DNA of 64,000 nt from contig JAPLDL010000015.1 of assembly GCA_026391735.1 (NCBI GenBank), forward strand, positions 186,001-250,000, written 5' to 3'. Positions 7,339 through 17,048 of the stretch are shown here, piece by piece. Position 1 is the stretch's first letter. Each line of letters starts with the position of its first letter. Origin of the DNA: Bacteroidota bacterium (lineage in GTDB: Bacteria; Bacteroidota; Bacteroidia; Bacteroidales; FEN-979). Position numbers and translations under genes: made by a program. A model generated the notes under the pieces. That model ran no database searches. It was not told the origin of the DNA and was given only the letters and a program-made list of their open reading frames with translations.

Positions 7339-9408
7339 CTATAGAAATGTCAATTTGAGCCCGCACATCATGGAAAAGCCCGGATTCTGGAACTGCCAGG
7401 GCAGGATGCATTTATTATTGGTTATATTATAGAATTGCAGGAAACATTCAAGCCGGTAAATGTCGCCTTTGGCAATGACCTGTGCCAGGTAGGCATTGAA
7501 AACAAAGCCCGGAGTAAACCAGGTACGGCTGGTGATTGAAGTACCGTCGTAGAATCCACCGTTGTAATTCAGGGCCGGCACCACGGTAAGGCCGAAAGGA
7601 GCCGAATAATTCAATCCGATATTTGCAACGATATTGGGAGAGAATGGCACCTCCACATTATTCTGGTTCTCGCTGGAGTCATTTTTGATGTTTGTCTTCA
7701 TATAAGTGATATTGGCAAACCAGTCCAGTGAAGGCAGTATCTTTTGGGAGATCTCAAGTTCACCGCCCAGAGAGGTCGACCGGGTGTTGATCGACTGTGA
7801 TTGTGAAGGATTCTGGCTCACCACATTATCGACTATGGCATCCTGAAGAACGATATAAAAGAACCTCACGCCAAGTTTGAGGTGAGCCGGAAGTTTGCCT
7901 TCAAAACCAAGGTCGGTACCAATGCCGTTTTCGGGTTTCAAGCCCGGGTTTGGTAATTGTCCGTTCTTACCCGGGACCTTGAAATCGCTTAAAAGAATAG
8001 TACCATTGGTCGATTTCAGACCCGGTGGAGCAAAGCTGCTGCCTCCGTTTGCATATAGTGAAAATTTGTCGCTGATCAGATATCTTATCCCTACACTCCA
8101 CAGCAGACGGTTCCAGGAATACTTGCTGTCGACGGGAGCCTGAGCATTCACCAGAGCGATCTGATTGCTGACCCATGAATACCTGAGCCCTGCCCTGAAC
8201 ACCAGCTTTGATAAGGGATACCAGTCTTCCTGAATATAAACCCCGTACTGAGTGGCAGAGGATTTACTTCCATAGAGGCGGTATCCCAGGAGAGGGTCTG
8301 ACCAGGTATAGTAGGTGGCTCCCTGGTAATCGGCCCCAACAGTCAGGGCACCTTTTTTACCCTGGATCCAAGCCAGGGAAAGGTCGGCGGGAATGATGAG
8401 TTGGTTGACTCCGTTATTGGATTTAAGGGTGTCGATTACCCCAAAGTTGCTTTCCTGCCAGCTTCGGTCATAGGATCTTATGCCCAGATGAGACTGCAGC
8501 TGCAGCTTCTCGCTGAACGTTACTTCGTAACCTGCATTGATCGTTCCGTACCGGTTGTCGTATCCCCGATACACCCTTCCTGCATCCCCGGCATGCCAGG
8601 TTTTCTGGAAGAAGAAAGTGACCTTTTGCTTTTCTGCCTTGTCGATGAACAAGGTAAGTCCGCCGTAAAGCTTGGTTTTCCTGTATTGAGGATCTTTTTG
8701 CATGTTGAGCCATGAACCTTCTGTGCCGTAATTGGTATATTCTGACATTTCGTAGCTCACTCCGCAGAAGTAATTCAGCCTCCCCAGACGGTTCTGGTGA
8801 AGAATCTGTCCGTTCAGGGTGTTATAAGATCCGTAGGAAAGCTGAAGGGCGGTTTTAGGATGTTCGATCTTGCTTTTCAGGATCAGGTTCACGGTTCCGG
8901 CGAGCGGACTCTGGATCCCGGCGAAATCCTGGGACAGGAAATTCGGGTAGATCACTGATGCCGGCCCCCTTTGTACTTCGATATGATCTATGATATTCAG
9001 GTCGAGCGACATGGGGTCCATGAAAGCATCCAGGGGAAGTCCCTGCAGCATGTAGGTACTATACTTGGGTCCAATGCCCCCGTACGTTCCCCAGTTGGCA
9101 TCGTTGCGGGATAGGACGGTGATGGATGCTCCTGGGAGATTAGAGATCACTTCACAAAGGTTTCGGTTTCCGGAGACGTTTGTTTCGATTTCCTTGGTAA
9201 CGATTACGTCAACCATCTGGGTTACGATATTTCCTGACTGCGGATGTTTTGAGGGAGTTATCACGACCTTGAGGAATTCATCAAGATCCAGTTTGAACAA
9301 CTCATCAACATTACGACTCTTTGTTGTATCCTGGATTGTATCTTGGGAATATGACAGGGAGAAGAACATAAACATGCAAAATGTGAAGAAAAACCTGATA
9401 CTATTCAT
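7339..9408 (-). CDS. TonB-dependent outer-membrane receptor
   Basis: A 689-residue outer-membrane beta-barrel with a plug. A signal peptide ending near SYSQ is followed by a linker with VDELFKLDLDEFLKVVITPSK. The plug is at about 65-180 (NRNLCEVISNLPGASITV, YMLQGLPLDAF, IIDHIEVQRGPASVIYP). The barrel contains repeated aromatic strand ends such as LYANGGSSFAPPGL, and the C-terminus ends in GLKLTFL with a terminal aromatic-type strand. There is no SusD partner and no carboxypeptidase-like N-terminal domain, so this is a classical siderophore/vitamin-type receptor. A strong ribosome site GGAGGGGG precedes the ATG. It sits between a hybrid kinase and the YfiR-like gene in one orientation, so substrate uptake and signalling may be linked. 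Confidence 0.9.
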   Translation of the reverse strand: MNSIRFFFTFCMFMFFSLSYSQDTIQDTTKSRNVDELFKLDLDEFLKVVITPSKHPQSGNIVTQMVDVIVTKEIETNVSGNRNLCEVISNLPGASITVLSRNDANWGTYGGIGPKYSTYMLQGLPLDAFMDPMSLDLNIIDHIEVQRGPASVIYPNFLSQDFAGIQSPLAGTVNLILKSKIEHPKTALQLSYGSYNTLNGQILHQNRLGRLNYFCGVSYEMSEYTNYGTEGSWLNMQKDPQYRKTKLYGGLTLFIDKAEKQKVTFFFQKTWHAGDAGRVYRGYDNRYGTINAGYEVTFSEKLQLQSHLGIRSYDRSWQESNFGVIDTLKSNNGVNQLIIPADLSLAWIQGKKGALTVGADYQGATYYTWSDPLLGYRLYGSKSSATQYGVYIQEDWYPLSKLVFRAGLRYSWVSNQIALVNAQAPVDSKYSWNRLLWSVGIRYLISDKFSLYANGGSSFAPPGLKSTNGTILLSDFKVPGKNGQLPNPGLKPENGIGTDLGFEGKLPAHLKLGVRFFYIVLQDAIVDNVVSQNPSQSQSINTRSTSLGGELEISQKILPSLDWFANITYMKTNIKNDSSENQNNVEVPFSPNIVANIGLNYSAPFGLTVVPALNYNGGFYDGTSITSRTWFTPGFVFNAYLAQVIAKGDIYRLECFLQFYNITNNKCILPWQFQNPGFSMMCGLKLTFL

Positions 9409-9437
9409 GCCCCCTCCGTTTTTATAATTTATAAAGA

Positions 9438-12146
9438 TCAGATTTTTTCCCTTATAATTATTAACAGTTCGTCTTTAATTATTGGTTTTGTTATGTATGC
9501 ATCAAAACCAATCTGCATATACTTTTTAACTTCGGGGGATGTAGCGTATGCGGTTTGGGCAATGACGGGCAGATCCTTCCTGCTCTTTTTAATGATCTTC
9601 GTCGCTTCATCTCCCGACATTACGGGCATCTTAATATCCATCAGCACCAGATCGATTTCAGGATGTTCCCTGCAAAAGTCAATAGCTTCCTGTCCGTTAT
9701 GGGCATATAAAGTCTTTGCCTTAGCTTTATTAAGTATGGTTTTCAAAAAGAAGTAATTGTCTTCTTCATCCTCCACTACTAAAATAGTGGTACCCGAAAG
9801 ATCCTTGTATAAACCTGTTTCCTTTACTTTTATATTGGGTTCATCAACATCAATGACTGCGTCCGGCAATTTGAAATAAAATGCGGAACCGACATTCTTA
9901 ACAGACTCAACCCATAATTCACCCTGTAAAAGATTCGAAATTTCCCTGCAAATGGAAAGTCCCAGTCCAATACCTCCATACCTTCTGGTATGGGTATCAT
10001 CAACCTGCCTGAATCGTTCAAATATAACCTCGGTCTGGTCGGGAGGAATCCCGATGCCGGTATCTTTTACAAAAAAAGTAATGTCCTTTCCTTCGATATT
10101 AAACCCGTATTCAATTTTTCCCTGATCAGTAAATTTTACTGCATTGTTTAAAAGATTTGACATCAACAAGGTTAGTTTGATCTTATCGGTCCGAAGCAAT
10201 ATCCCTGACGCATTTTCCTGAGGAAGAAAAGCAGTCGAAATATGTTCCTTACTTTGTTTTGCAAGCTCTTTTATCAAAGAACTTTTAAGTGTTCCGAAAA
10301 GTTCAAAAACAGAGAATTCTTCAATTAATGGCTTGGTTACCCTGGCTTCAAGCATAGATATTTCAAACATGGATTCAATGATCTTTAAAAGATGATTGCC
10401 GCTGTAATGAATTCTTTCGGCCATCTCCATAATCTCTGAAACCGGAAGATCTTCCGCGATCAGTCCGCTGAATCCGATGACTGCATTTAGAGGTGTGCGG
10501 AGTTCATGTGACATGGTAGCCAGGAATGCAGATTTTAGCCGGTCGCTCTCTTCTGCTTTTTCCTTGGCATAAACCAGTTCGGCCTCCGCTTGTTTCCGTT
10601 CGGTTATATCCCTGACTATACCAACAGCTCCAAAACCACTTGCCAGCTTCATTCCTGCCAGGGAAAGTTCAATGTTGATCACTCTTCCATCTTTCCTGAT
10701 GGCCTCCAATTCGGTGATTTTATCAATTACTGTCCCTGTTCCTGTCTTAAGGAAAGCCGAAAATGCATCTTTTTGCTGTTGATGGTACTTTCCCGGTGCA
10801 AGTAAAGGATGCAGCTTTTTGTTTTGGATTTCTTCAAAGGAAAAACCAAAAATTTTCTCCGCCCCCGGATTCCAGTAAATGATTTCACCTTTATTGTCTA
10901 TCATAATGATGCCATCCTGGGCCGATGTGCTTATGAGCCTGAATTTCTCTTCACTTGAACTGAGTGCTTCAAGGGTTTTCTTCCTCTCGGTAATATCCAG
11001 TAAGGAAGCAACAGAGTTTTGTGTTCCGGGTATCAGGTCGATCGTGAGCAGAATATTTTTTAAATTGCCAGAGTGATCTCTGAAGGAAAATTCATATTCC
11101 TTTGGCGCTGATTTCCCAGCCTCTCTTCTTTCACGATGGTACCTGTTCATTTTTTCCAGGTCATCGGGCAGAACAAAATCTGACCATTTGCGAGTTCCTT
11201 CAATTTCGGTTTTGGAAAAGCCGCTTAATTCTTCAAATTTACTGTTGGCAAGAACAATAACACCATCCTTGTCGAGGATGCAAGTCGAAGTGCCTGTATT
11301 ACCAAAAATTGCCTTGTACCAGTTCTCACTTTGCAGAATTCTTTCCTCGTATTCTTTTTGCTCTGTTATGTCATGTTTAATGGCAACAAAGTGAAGGATT
11401 TTACCATCCTCATCCATAATGGGAGAGATGGAAACCTGTTCCCAATATAACAGCCCGTTTTTCTTCTTATTAACTAACTCTCCTTTCCACTCTTTCCCAC
11501 TCAGGATCGTGGTCCACATAATTTTATAGAATTCTTCACCGTGAGTCCCCGACTTTAGTATTCGGGGATTCTGACCTACTGCTTCCTCACTTTTATACCC
11601 CGTTACTTCTTCAAATTTTGGATTCACATAAAGAATTGTTCCTTTTTTATCGGTTATCACGACAGAACTGGGAGCGTGATTAATTGCATCATAAAGCAAT
11701 TTGATCTGAATACCGGTTTTTTCCTTAATCAGTTTTAATTCAAGTTCTGCTTTTCGCATCTTGAGTATGCCCGATCTCATTTTAAGTGCGTTATCCATTG
11801 CCGAGGGTAATCGGTGCAAACGTTCTTTTACTACGTAATCCCAGGCCCCTGCTTTGATGGAATCTGCAGCAGCCTCTTCAGATAATGTACCTGTAACAAT
11901 GATGAACGGAATGTTCGGGTCTATTTCTTTAAGCAATTGCAGGGCTTCCAAACCGTTGAACTGCGGCAGGTTATAATCACTTAAAATAATGTCGGGGTGA
12001 AATTCCCTTATTTGCTGTAAAAATTCAGTTTTCGAGACCACCCATTTAAACTGGGAATTGTAATTTAATGACGACAAAACCTCGGCCTTCAAGAGGTCCA
12101 TATCATTTTCATTGTCCTCAAGAATTAAAATCTTCAATGTTTCCAT
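9438..12146 (-). CDS. Hybrid histidine kinase, REC-PAS-PAS-PAS-HisKA-HATPase-REC
   Basis: A 902-residue cytoplasmic hybrid kinase. The N-terminal receiver has D57 (DIILSDYNLPQFNG). Three PAS/PAC repeats follow, recognisable by their ends KHDITEQKEYE, LLDITERKKTLE and VRDITERKQAEA. The HisKA box is ATMSHELRTPLNAVIGFS, the ATPase has DTGIGIPPDQTEVIF and GIGLGLSICREISN, and a C-terminal receiver carries VEDEEDN, LVLMDIKMPVMSG and TKP. There are no membrane segments. It lies 18 bp downstream of the stand-alone receiver gene, which suggests co-transcription with it and the PAS kinase above. Confidence 0.92.
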   Translation of the reverse strand: METLKILILEDNENDMDLLKAEVLSSLNYNSQFKWVVSKTEFLQQIREFHPDIILSDYNLPQFNGLEALQLLKEIDPNIPFIIVTGTLSEEAAADSIKAGAWDYVVKERLHRLPSAMDNALKMRSGILKMRKAELELKLIKEKTGIQIKLLYDAINHAPSSVVITDKKGTILYVNPKFEEVTGYKSEEAVGQNPRILKSGTHGEEFYKIMWTTILSGKEWKGELVNKKKNGLLYWEQVSISPIMDEDGKILHFVAIKHDITEQKEYEERILQSENWYKAIFGNTGTSTCILDKDGVIVLANSKFEELSGFSKTEIEGTRKWSDFVLPDDLEKMNRYHRERREAGKSAPKEYEFSFRDHSGNLKNILLTIDLIPGTQNSVASLLDITERKKTLEALSSSEEKFRLISTSAQDGIIMIDNKGEIIYWNPGAEKIFGFSFEEIQNKKLHPLLAPGKYHQQQKDAFSAFLKTGTGTVIDKITELEAIRKDGRVINIELSLAGMKLASGFGAVGIVRDITERKQAEAELVYAKEKAEESDRLKSAFLATMSHELRTPLNAVIGFSGLIAEDLPVSEIMEMAERIHYSGNHLLKIIESMFEISMLEARVTKPLIEEFSVFELFGTLKSSLIKELAKQSKEHISTAFLPQENASGILLRTDKIKLTLLMSNLLNNAVKFTDQGKIEYGFNIEGKDITFFVKDTGIGIPPDQTEVIFERFRQVDDTHTRRYGGIGLGLSICREISNLLQGELWVESVKNVGSAFYFKLPDAVIDVDEPNIKVKETGLYKDLSGTTILVVEDEEDNYFFLKTILNKAKAKTLYAHNGQEAIDFCREHPEIDLVLMDIKMPVMSGDEATKIIKKSRKDLPVIAQTAYATSPEVKKYMQIGFDAYITKPIIKDELLIIIREKI

Positions 12147-12164
12147 CGCATTTCATTTTATGCT

Positions 12165-12596
12165 TCAGATTGTTTTATTGACAAGAGCCCAGAAGGAACC
12201 GATTTTTTTAACTGCTTCGAGGAATTCCATAAAATCCACCGGTTTAACCACATAAGCATTAACCCCGAGATTATAACTTTCGACGAGATCGTTATCCATA
12301 GAAGAGGAAGTTAGCATCACTACCGGAATGGTTTTAAGGGTTTCATCTGATTTGATGATTTTCAAGACCTGAATGCCATCCATTTTTGGCATTTTTATAT
12401 CCAACAGTATAACGACGGGTCTTTCTTCCGGGCGATCCTTGAATTTTCCTGTATAATTCAGATAATCGAGAACCTGTCGTCCATCTCTGACCACATCAAC
12501 CCTGTTCTGAAGGTTACATTCCTTAAATGCAGCGAGAGTCAGCTCAATGTCGTTTTCATTGTCTTCTGCGTACAAAATCGGAGGGATCTTTTCCAT
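12165..12596 (-). CDS. Single-domain response regulator (Rcp1-like)
   Basis: A 143-residue stand-alone receiver: acidic pocket AEDNEND, phosphoacceptor D66 (VILLDIKMPKMDG), switch Thr in VVMLTSSS and conserved Lys in VVKPVDF. The long insertion around LNYTGKFKDRPEERP before the active strand is typical of Rcp1-type regulators paired with phytochrome-like kinases. No output domain is present. It sits 11 bp after the PAS kinase gene, its likely phosphodonor. It would act by protein-protein contact or as a phosphate shuttle. Confidence 0.92.
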   Translation of the reverse strand: MEKIPPILYAEDNENDIELTLAAFKECNLQNRVDVVRDGRQVLDYLNYTGKFKDRPEERPVVILLDIKMPKMDGIQVLKIIKSDETLKTIPVVMLTSSSMDNDLVESYNLGVNAYVVKPVDFMEFLEAVKKIGSFWALVNKTI

Positions 12597-12607
12597 ATCT
12601 TTTTAAT

Positions 12608-15271
12608 TTAAAAAGTAATATAAAATGTGGCTCCATGGTCAACCTGGCCTTCAGCGCTGATGGTGCCTCCGTGCTTGTGAATGATCTGTTTAACATTAGC
12701 AAGTCCTATACCGGTCCCCTCAAACTCTTCCGAAGTGTGAAGTCGCTGGAAAACATTGAATAACTTGTTTGTATAAGCCATATCAAAACCTGCGCCATTA
12801 TCCTTTATGAAAATTGTTTTCCTGCTGCCATCATGCCTGGACACGCCTATCTCAATAATTGCTTGACTGGTTTTTGAAGTAAATTTAACGGCATTTGAAA
12901 TAAGGTTTTCAAAAACAATCTGCAATAAGGAAGGGTCTCCTTCAATACAAGGAAGTGAACCGATTTTAAATTCAGTGGCCTGCGTCCCTGTTAAGGATTG
13001 ATACCGGCCTGCGATCTCTTTCACCATCACGTCAAGATCAACTTTAGTCTTCGTGACCGGTTTTCGCCCAAGACGTGAAAAATTCAGCAAAGCATCAATC
13101 ATTTTTGACATTTTTACTGATGATTCTGAAATTTTATCAAAGAATCGTATTTCTTCAGCCGTTGGATTTAAAACAGATTTCCGGAGTAACCTGGAATAAC
13201 CGTCAACATGACGCAACGGAGCCCGCAGGTCATGGGAAATTGAATAAGCGAAGGCTTCGAGGTCCTTATTGGCTGTTTCCAGTTCAGCCGTCCTTTCCGC
13301 TACTCTCTTTTCAAGTGTCTGGTTCAGGGTGAATATTTCTTCCTCTGCTTTTTTTCTATCGGTTATGTCGTTTACAGATCCGACCAGGTGTGTACATTTC
13401 CCGTCAGTATCAAAAACGGGAGCAACACTTACAATACCGGTGAGTGGACCGGTAGGATAATTGGTTGTTTCTTCCCATCGTATAATTGATTTTGTTGCAA
13501 TGGCCTGTCTGTAATTTCCAAGAACCAGTGCGAGGGAAGGTTCCGGGATCACATCATTTATATTCTTCCCGATAACAGCCTCGGCAGGAATTCCTGTCAC
13601 GTTAATAAATGCCTGATTTACTGATGAGAATTTGTAGGATTTATCTTCTGTGATTTCAATTAGAAAAATAACATTGCCAACGGTATCATAAATTGATGAA
13701 AGTTGTTTTTCCTTTTCAGCAAGAGTATCCCTGGATTGCTGAATTTCTGTTATATCCCGGGCAACTCCAAGCACTCCAATCAACTTCCCGGCAGAATCAA
13801 ACATAGGGGTTTTTATTGTTTCGAAAAAACCCATGTGACCATCATCTGCATAAGTCAGAGTTTCCAGATTATTTGTAGGTTTCCCGTTCTTGACAGCCTC
13901 GTCGTCGTTCTTCCTGAAAAAATCGGCAAGTTCTTTTGGAACAAAATCATAATCGGTTTTTCCCAGGATCTCAGATTCTTTGGCGCCATAGAGCCTTTCA
14001 AATTCAGGATTACAGATGAGGTAAACACCATCAGGATCTTTCAGCCAGATAAGATCAGGTATGGTGTTGATTAGAGTGCGTAACATCATCCTTTCATTTT
14101 CAAGGATCTTCTCGTTTTTTTTCCTTTCGGTTATATCATGCGCTATGCCAACCATCCCGTTGATTGTGCCTTCTTCATTCCGGATCGGAATTTTGGAGAT
14201 CAGCTCCCAGGATGATTCACCTGATTTGTCAATTGAAAAACTCTCCTTGTTCAATACAGACTCTCCGCGTTTGATTACCTGTTCATCTTCCTCAAAATAT
14301 GATGCAGCCAGAGTCTCTGGATAAATTTCAAAATCGGTTTTACCCAGGACTTCAGATTCGGAGACTGGTTCATTTCTTCCCAGGGTAATGGCCATTCGGC
14401 GGAGATGAGCCGGGTTACAAGCAGTTTTTCTGAAATCACGATCTTTAACAAAGACCGAACTGGGTAAATAATTGATCAGGGTTTTAAGAAGAACCTGTTC
14501 AAGGTTTCTTGCCTCTTCAAGCTGTTTTCGCACGGAGATGTCGCGGATAAACACAAGTTCTGATTTTTCCCCATGATAAGTGAACATGGAGATGCTTATC
14601 TCAACCGGCTTTCGCTCACCGTTTTTAAGTACTATATTGGTTTCATAATGAAATGGCACATCTTCGCCCTTGATCCTTTTCTGATAAAACTCCAGAATCG
14701 TCTTGCGGTCCTCTTCGGCTATAAATTTGAGAAACGGGGCCCCGATTACTTCTTCCATAGAATATCCTGAAATCAGCAGGGGGATATGATTTGCAAAAAC
14801 CAGTACTCCGTTCTGGACGATTAGAATACTGTCGTTTGCAGATTCGACAAGAGCCCTGTATTTTTCTTCACTTTCCTTCAGGGCCAGTTCGGCTTTCTTC
14901 CTGACCGTAATATCCTGAAAAAATATGGCGAGACCTTCAGGCGTTGGGTGGATGCGGTTTTCGAACCATTTATCGTAAGGTGGATAGTATTCTTCCATTT
15001 GAACCGGGACCTGGTCCCTCATGGCCTTTTCATAATTCAAATGAAAGGGCTGGCCAATTCCTTCCGGGAATTCTGTCCAGATATGTTTGCCGATCATTAC
15101 TTTGGGATCACGCCCGAAAATTTCGCCTGCACGCTGGTTCATATAGGTGTAACACCAGTTTTTATCCAGCGAAACAAATGCATCGGTCATGGTTTCCAGG
15201 ATATTGATTAGTTGGTCTCCCAACCCGATAAGCTGTTTTTCAACAGTCTTTTTTTTATTGTTTCGGTTCAT
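12608..15271 (-). CDS. Multi-PAS histidine kinase, phytochrome-type HisKA
   Basis: An 887-residue cytoplasmic kinase with five PAS domains, marked by repeated PAC ends (FFQDITVRKKAEL, IRDISVRKQLEE, AHDITERKKNEK, ARDITEIQQSRD, VNDITDRKKAEE). A coiled coil (LEKRVAERTAELETANKDLE) leads to the phytochrome-like H box SISHDLRAPLRHVDGYS near residue 680, then an HATPase (ENLISNAVKFTSK, DNGAGFDM, GTGIGLANVKQIIHKHGG). There is no receiver of its own, and the next gene is a single-domain receiver, a common split pair. It is the first gene of the leftward island. The 93 bp upstream (15272-15364) are AT-rich and should hold the promoter, but I cannot define the boxes with confidence. Confidence 0.92.
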   Translation of the reverse strand: MNRNNKKKTVEKQLIGLGDQLINILETMTDAFVSLDKNWCYTYMNQRAGEIFGRDPKVMIGKHIWTEFPEGIGQPFHLNYEKAMRDQVPVQMEEYYPPYDKWFENRIHPTPEGLAIFFQDITVRKKAELALKESEEKYRALVESANDSILIVQNGVLVFANHIPLLISGYSMEEVIGAPFLKFIAEEDRKTILEFYQKRIKGEDVPFHYETNIVLKNGERKPVEISISMFTYHGEKSELVFIRDISVRKQLEEARNLEQVLLKTLINYLPSSVFVKDRDFRKTACNPAHLRRMAITLGRNEPVSESEVLGKTDFEIYPETLAASYFEEDEQVIKRGESVLNKESFSIDKSGESSWELISKIPIRNEEGTINGMVGIAHDITERKKNEKILENERMMLRTLINTIPDLIWLKDPDGVYLICNPEFERLYGAKESEILGKTDYDFVPKELADFFRKNDDEAVKNGKPTNNLETLTYADDGHMGFFETIKTPMFDSAGKLIGVLGVARDITEIQQSRDTLAEKEKQLSSIYDTVGNVIFLIEITEDKSYKFSSVNQAFINVTGIPAEAVIGKNINDVIPEPSLALVLGNYRQAIATKSIIRWEETTNYPTGPLTGIVSVAPVFDTDGKCTHLVGSVNDITDRKKAEEEIFTLNQTLEKRVAERTAELETANKDLEAFAYSISHDLRAPLRHVDGYSRLLRKSVLNPTAEEIRFFDKISESSVKMSKMIDALLNFSRLGRKPVTKTKVDLDVMVKEIAGRYQSLTGTQATEFKIGSLPCIEGDPSLLQIVFENLISNAVKFTSKTSQAIIEIGVSRHDGSRKTIFIKDNGAGFDMAYTNKLFNVFQRLHTSEEFEGTGIGLANVKQIIHKHGGTISAEGQVDHGATFYITF

Positions 15272-15364
15272 CCTGACAAATCTCTTAAAATTTACAGAAA
15301 ACGACTGATCAATAAATCAAAGCAATCTTGTGCCGACTTTATTTAAAAATTTTTTAGAACACCC

Positions 15365-16441
15365 TCACTTTGTAATTTTAAACGTTTCAAAGACTGTGTG
15401 CTGCCCCGTATAACCCTGGAAGCTGTTCACCGTTACCGTGTTCCCCGAAACGTCGATCACGGTGTAGTAATAGGTCTTTTTGGCATTGTGAACATCCCAT
15501 TCGGTTCTGACTGTAGGATCTATATAGCCGCCTCCGGAACCTGCACCGCAGGTGCCGCAAAGAAGCTGTACTACATTACCCGACCAGGCCGGGACAGGAT
15601 GCACAGGCTGTGGATATGGGGTCAAACTGCCGTCAATGGTCCTACGGGCATAAAGATGCGAATGTCCGCATGCATAGAAATCGAACTTATTGGCATCAAT
15701 GAAGGACCAGAGTGTCGTGAGTGTCGTATCGGCTTCCGATGCTTCCGTAGAATCGCTATCGACATAATAATAGGGCACATGGATGAAAAGGAATTTATGT
15801 AAGGCGCTGGTCTGGGCCACCTGTGTTTTCAACCAGGCCATCTGAGTCGAATCGATATGGCCTCCCATGTTTATTTTCTGGGTGTCTTTAGTTACATAAT
15901 AACAATCCATTACAGCGAAAAAGGAGCTGCTGGCCTGATCGTTGAAGGAATACGCCAGGTGCTCATATCCGGCCGGTCCGTTTGCAGGACTTTCATTAAA
16001 AGTACTCTGGAAATTTTGCTGGTTCACGAGAAAGTAACCATACGATGCATGCTCATGATAAAGTTCATGATTGCCGACGGCCGGGTACAAGGGGATGCCC
16101 TTATTGATCAATTTTGAAAAGAGGTTTTTAAACATCTGGAAAGTGTATTCCTTGTTCATATAGCCTCTGTAGCACATATCACCGCCGAATACCACAAAAG
16201 ACGGTTTCGGGTTTAATGTGTCTATCTCGCGGATGATCGGGTTAAGGGCCGCGGAGTCAACCGGGAATCCAAGCGAGTCTCCCCGGCTGTCGGCCAGGAA
16301 AACGAAACGAAGCTTAGCACTCGTCCCATCAGGTGGCTGTGTGTCAGAATTGCTTTTTTTGCAGGCACCCACTAGCATGGCAACAATGACAATCAGGGTC
16401 AGGGTGATTACCCGGGATGTGATTTCCAGTTTAAACGACAT
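15365..16441 (-). CDS. Calcineurin-like metallophosphoesterase, predicted lipoprotein
   Basis: A phosphoesterase of about 358 residues anchored by lipidation. The chosen start (MSFKLEITSR) is preceded by AAAGGAG seven bases upstream, and the first 30 residues form a lipoprotein signal ending VAMLVGAC. Metal-binding motifs are FLADSRGDS, VVFGGDMCYRG, AVGNHELYHE, FIHVPYYY and CGHSHLYARR. The frame stays open another 120 codons upstream, but that part is the remnant of an unrelated ATPase (next entry). The first motif has DSR in place of the more usual DxH, as in several calcineurin-like esterases. Substrate unknown. The gene is separated from the kinase island by 93 bp and is probably an independent unit. 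Confidence 0.85.
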   Translation of the reverse strand: MSFKLEITSRVITLTLIVIVAMLVGACKKSNSDTQPPDGTSAKLRFVFLADSRGDSLGFPVDSAALNPIIREIDTLNPKPSFVVFGGDMCYRGYMNKEYTFQMFKNLFSKLINKGIPLYPAVGNHELYHEHASYGYFLVNQQNFQSTFNESPANGPAGYEHLAYSFNDQASSSFFAVMDCYYVTKDTQKINMGGHIDSTQMAWLKTQVAQTSALHKFLFIHVPYYYVDSDSTEASEADTTLTTLWSFIDANKFDFYACGHSHLYARRTIDGSLTPYPQPVHPVPAWSGNVVQLLCGTCGAGSGGGYIDPTVRTEWDVHNAKKTYYYTVIDVSGNTVTVNSFQGYTGQHTVFETFKITK

Positions 16442-16499
16442 AGTTTTCTCCTTTCTTCTTTTAGATTTATTGTTCATAAAAGTAAATAATATTTCGATC

Positions 16500-16801
16500 A
16501 ACAAGCTCCATTTTATTTCCGTTTCCAAGCGAATGAAATATGTTTTTTCGGCATACCATAGATACTTCCTGATGCTGGGAACCGACAAATGTGCTTCATT
16601 GGCCAGGCTGTTTAGATTCAGGATCCGGCCGGTTTGGGCTGCAAGTAATTTAATAAGTCTTGGGTAGGATTCGGGACGGTCACCCTGTAAAAACAAGCGG
16701 ATATCCCTGTCAATATATGACTGGTAGATCTCATTAATAACCTGCAATTTTTCCCGGGCCGAGGACTCGGTAACTACACGCGGATATCCCCCGAAATTCA
16801 A
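16500..16801 (-). pseudogene. Remnant of an AAA/DUF4143 ATPase
   Basis: About 90 codons resembling the C-terminal DUF4143 region of AAA_14 ATPases: GGYPRVV, then IYQSYIDRDIRLFL, LLAAQTGRILNLNSLANE and SVPSIRKYLWYAEKTYFI. The nucleotide-binding half is missing and there is no start signal. Its frame runs straight into the lipoprotein phosphoesterase without a stop, giving an apparent 478-residue fusion that I regard as accidental. A second fragment of the same family lies at 58144-58362. Confidence 0.65.
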
Positions 16802-16982
16802 GATCTATTTTACTTATAAGCGCTTCCTCGGACCGGAGAAAAGGAAGATCCGATTCAAAATCAAAAGTTAGAAGCAATCCATGCAAAGCAATTGTCGATC
16901 TCATGCCGTGTAACCCATTCCCTAATCAGAAATAGCCTCGTTTAAGATAAAAACAGGGTTGTAGTTTTTATTTTTTTGTGAA

Positions 16983-17015
16983 TTGTTTAACAATCCGGAA
17001 TTTTTATTATTTTCG
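16983..17015 (+). promoter_or_regulatory. Promoter and palindromic operator candidate for the Rrf2 gene
   Basis: A Bacteroidota-type promoter: TTGTTT near 16983-16988 and TATTTTCG (close to TAnnTTTG) at 17008-17015, with a 19-bp gap. The upstream box overlaps the palindrome ATTGTTTAACAAT at 16982-16994 (6-bp arms, one central base). Its position over the -33 box is what an autoregulatory Rrf2 operator would look like. Confidence 0.4.
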
Positions 17016-17048
17016 CATAAAATAAAATGCTACAAAAAGGTAGTAATT

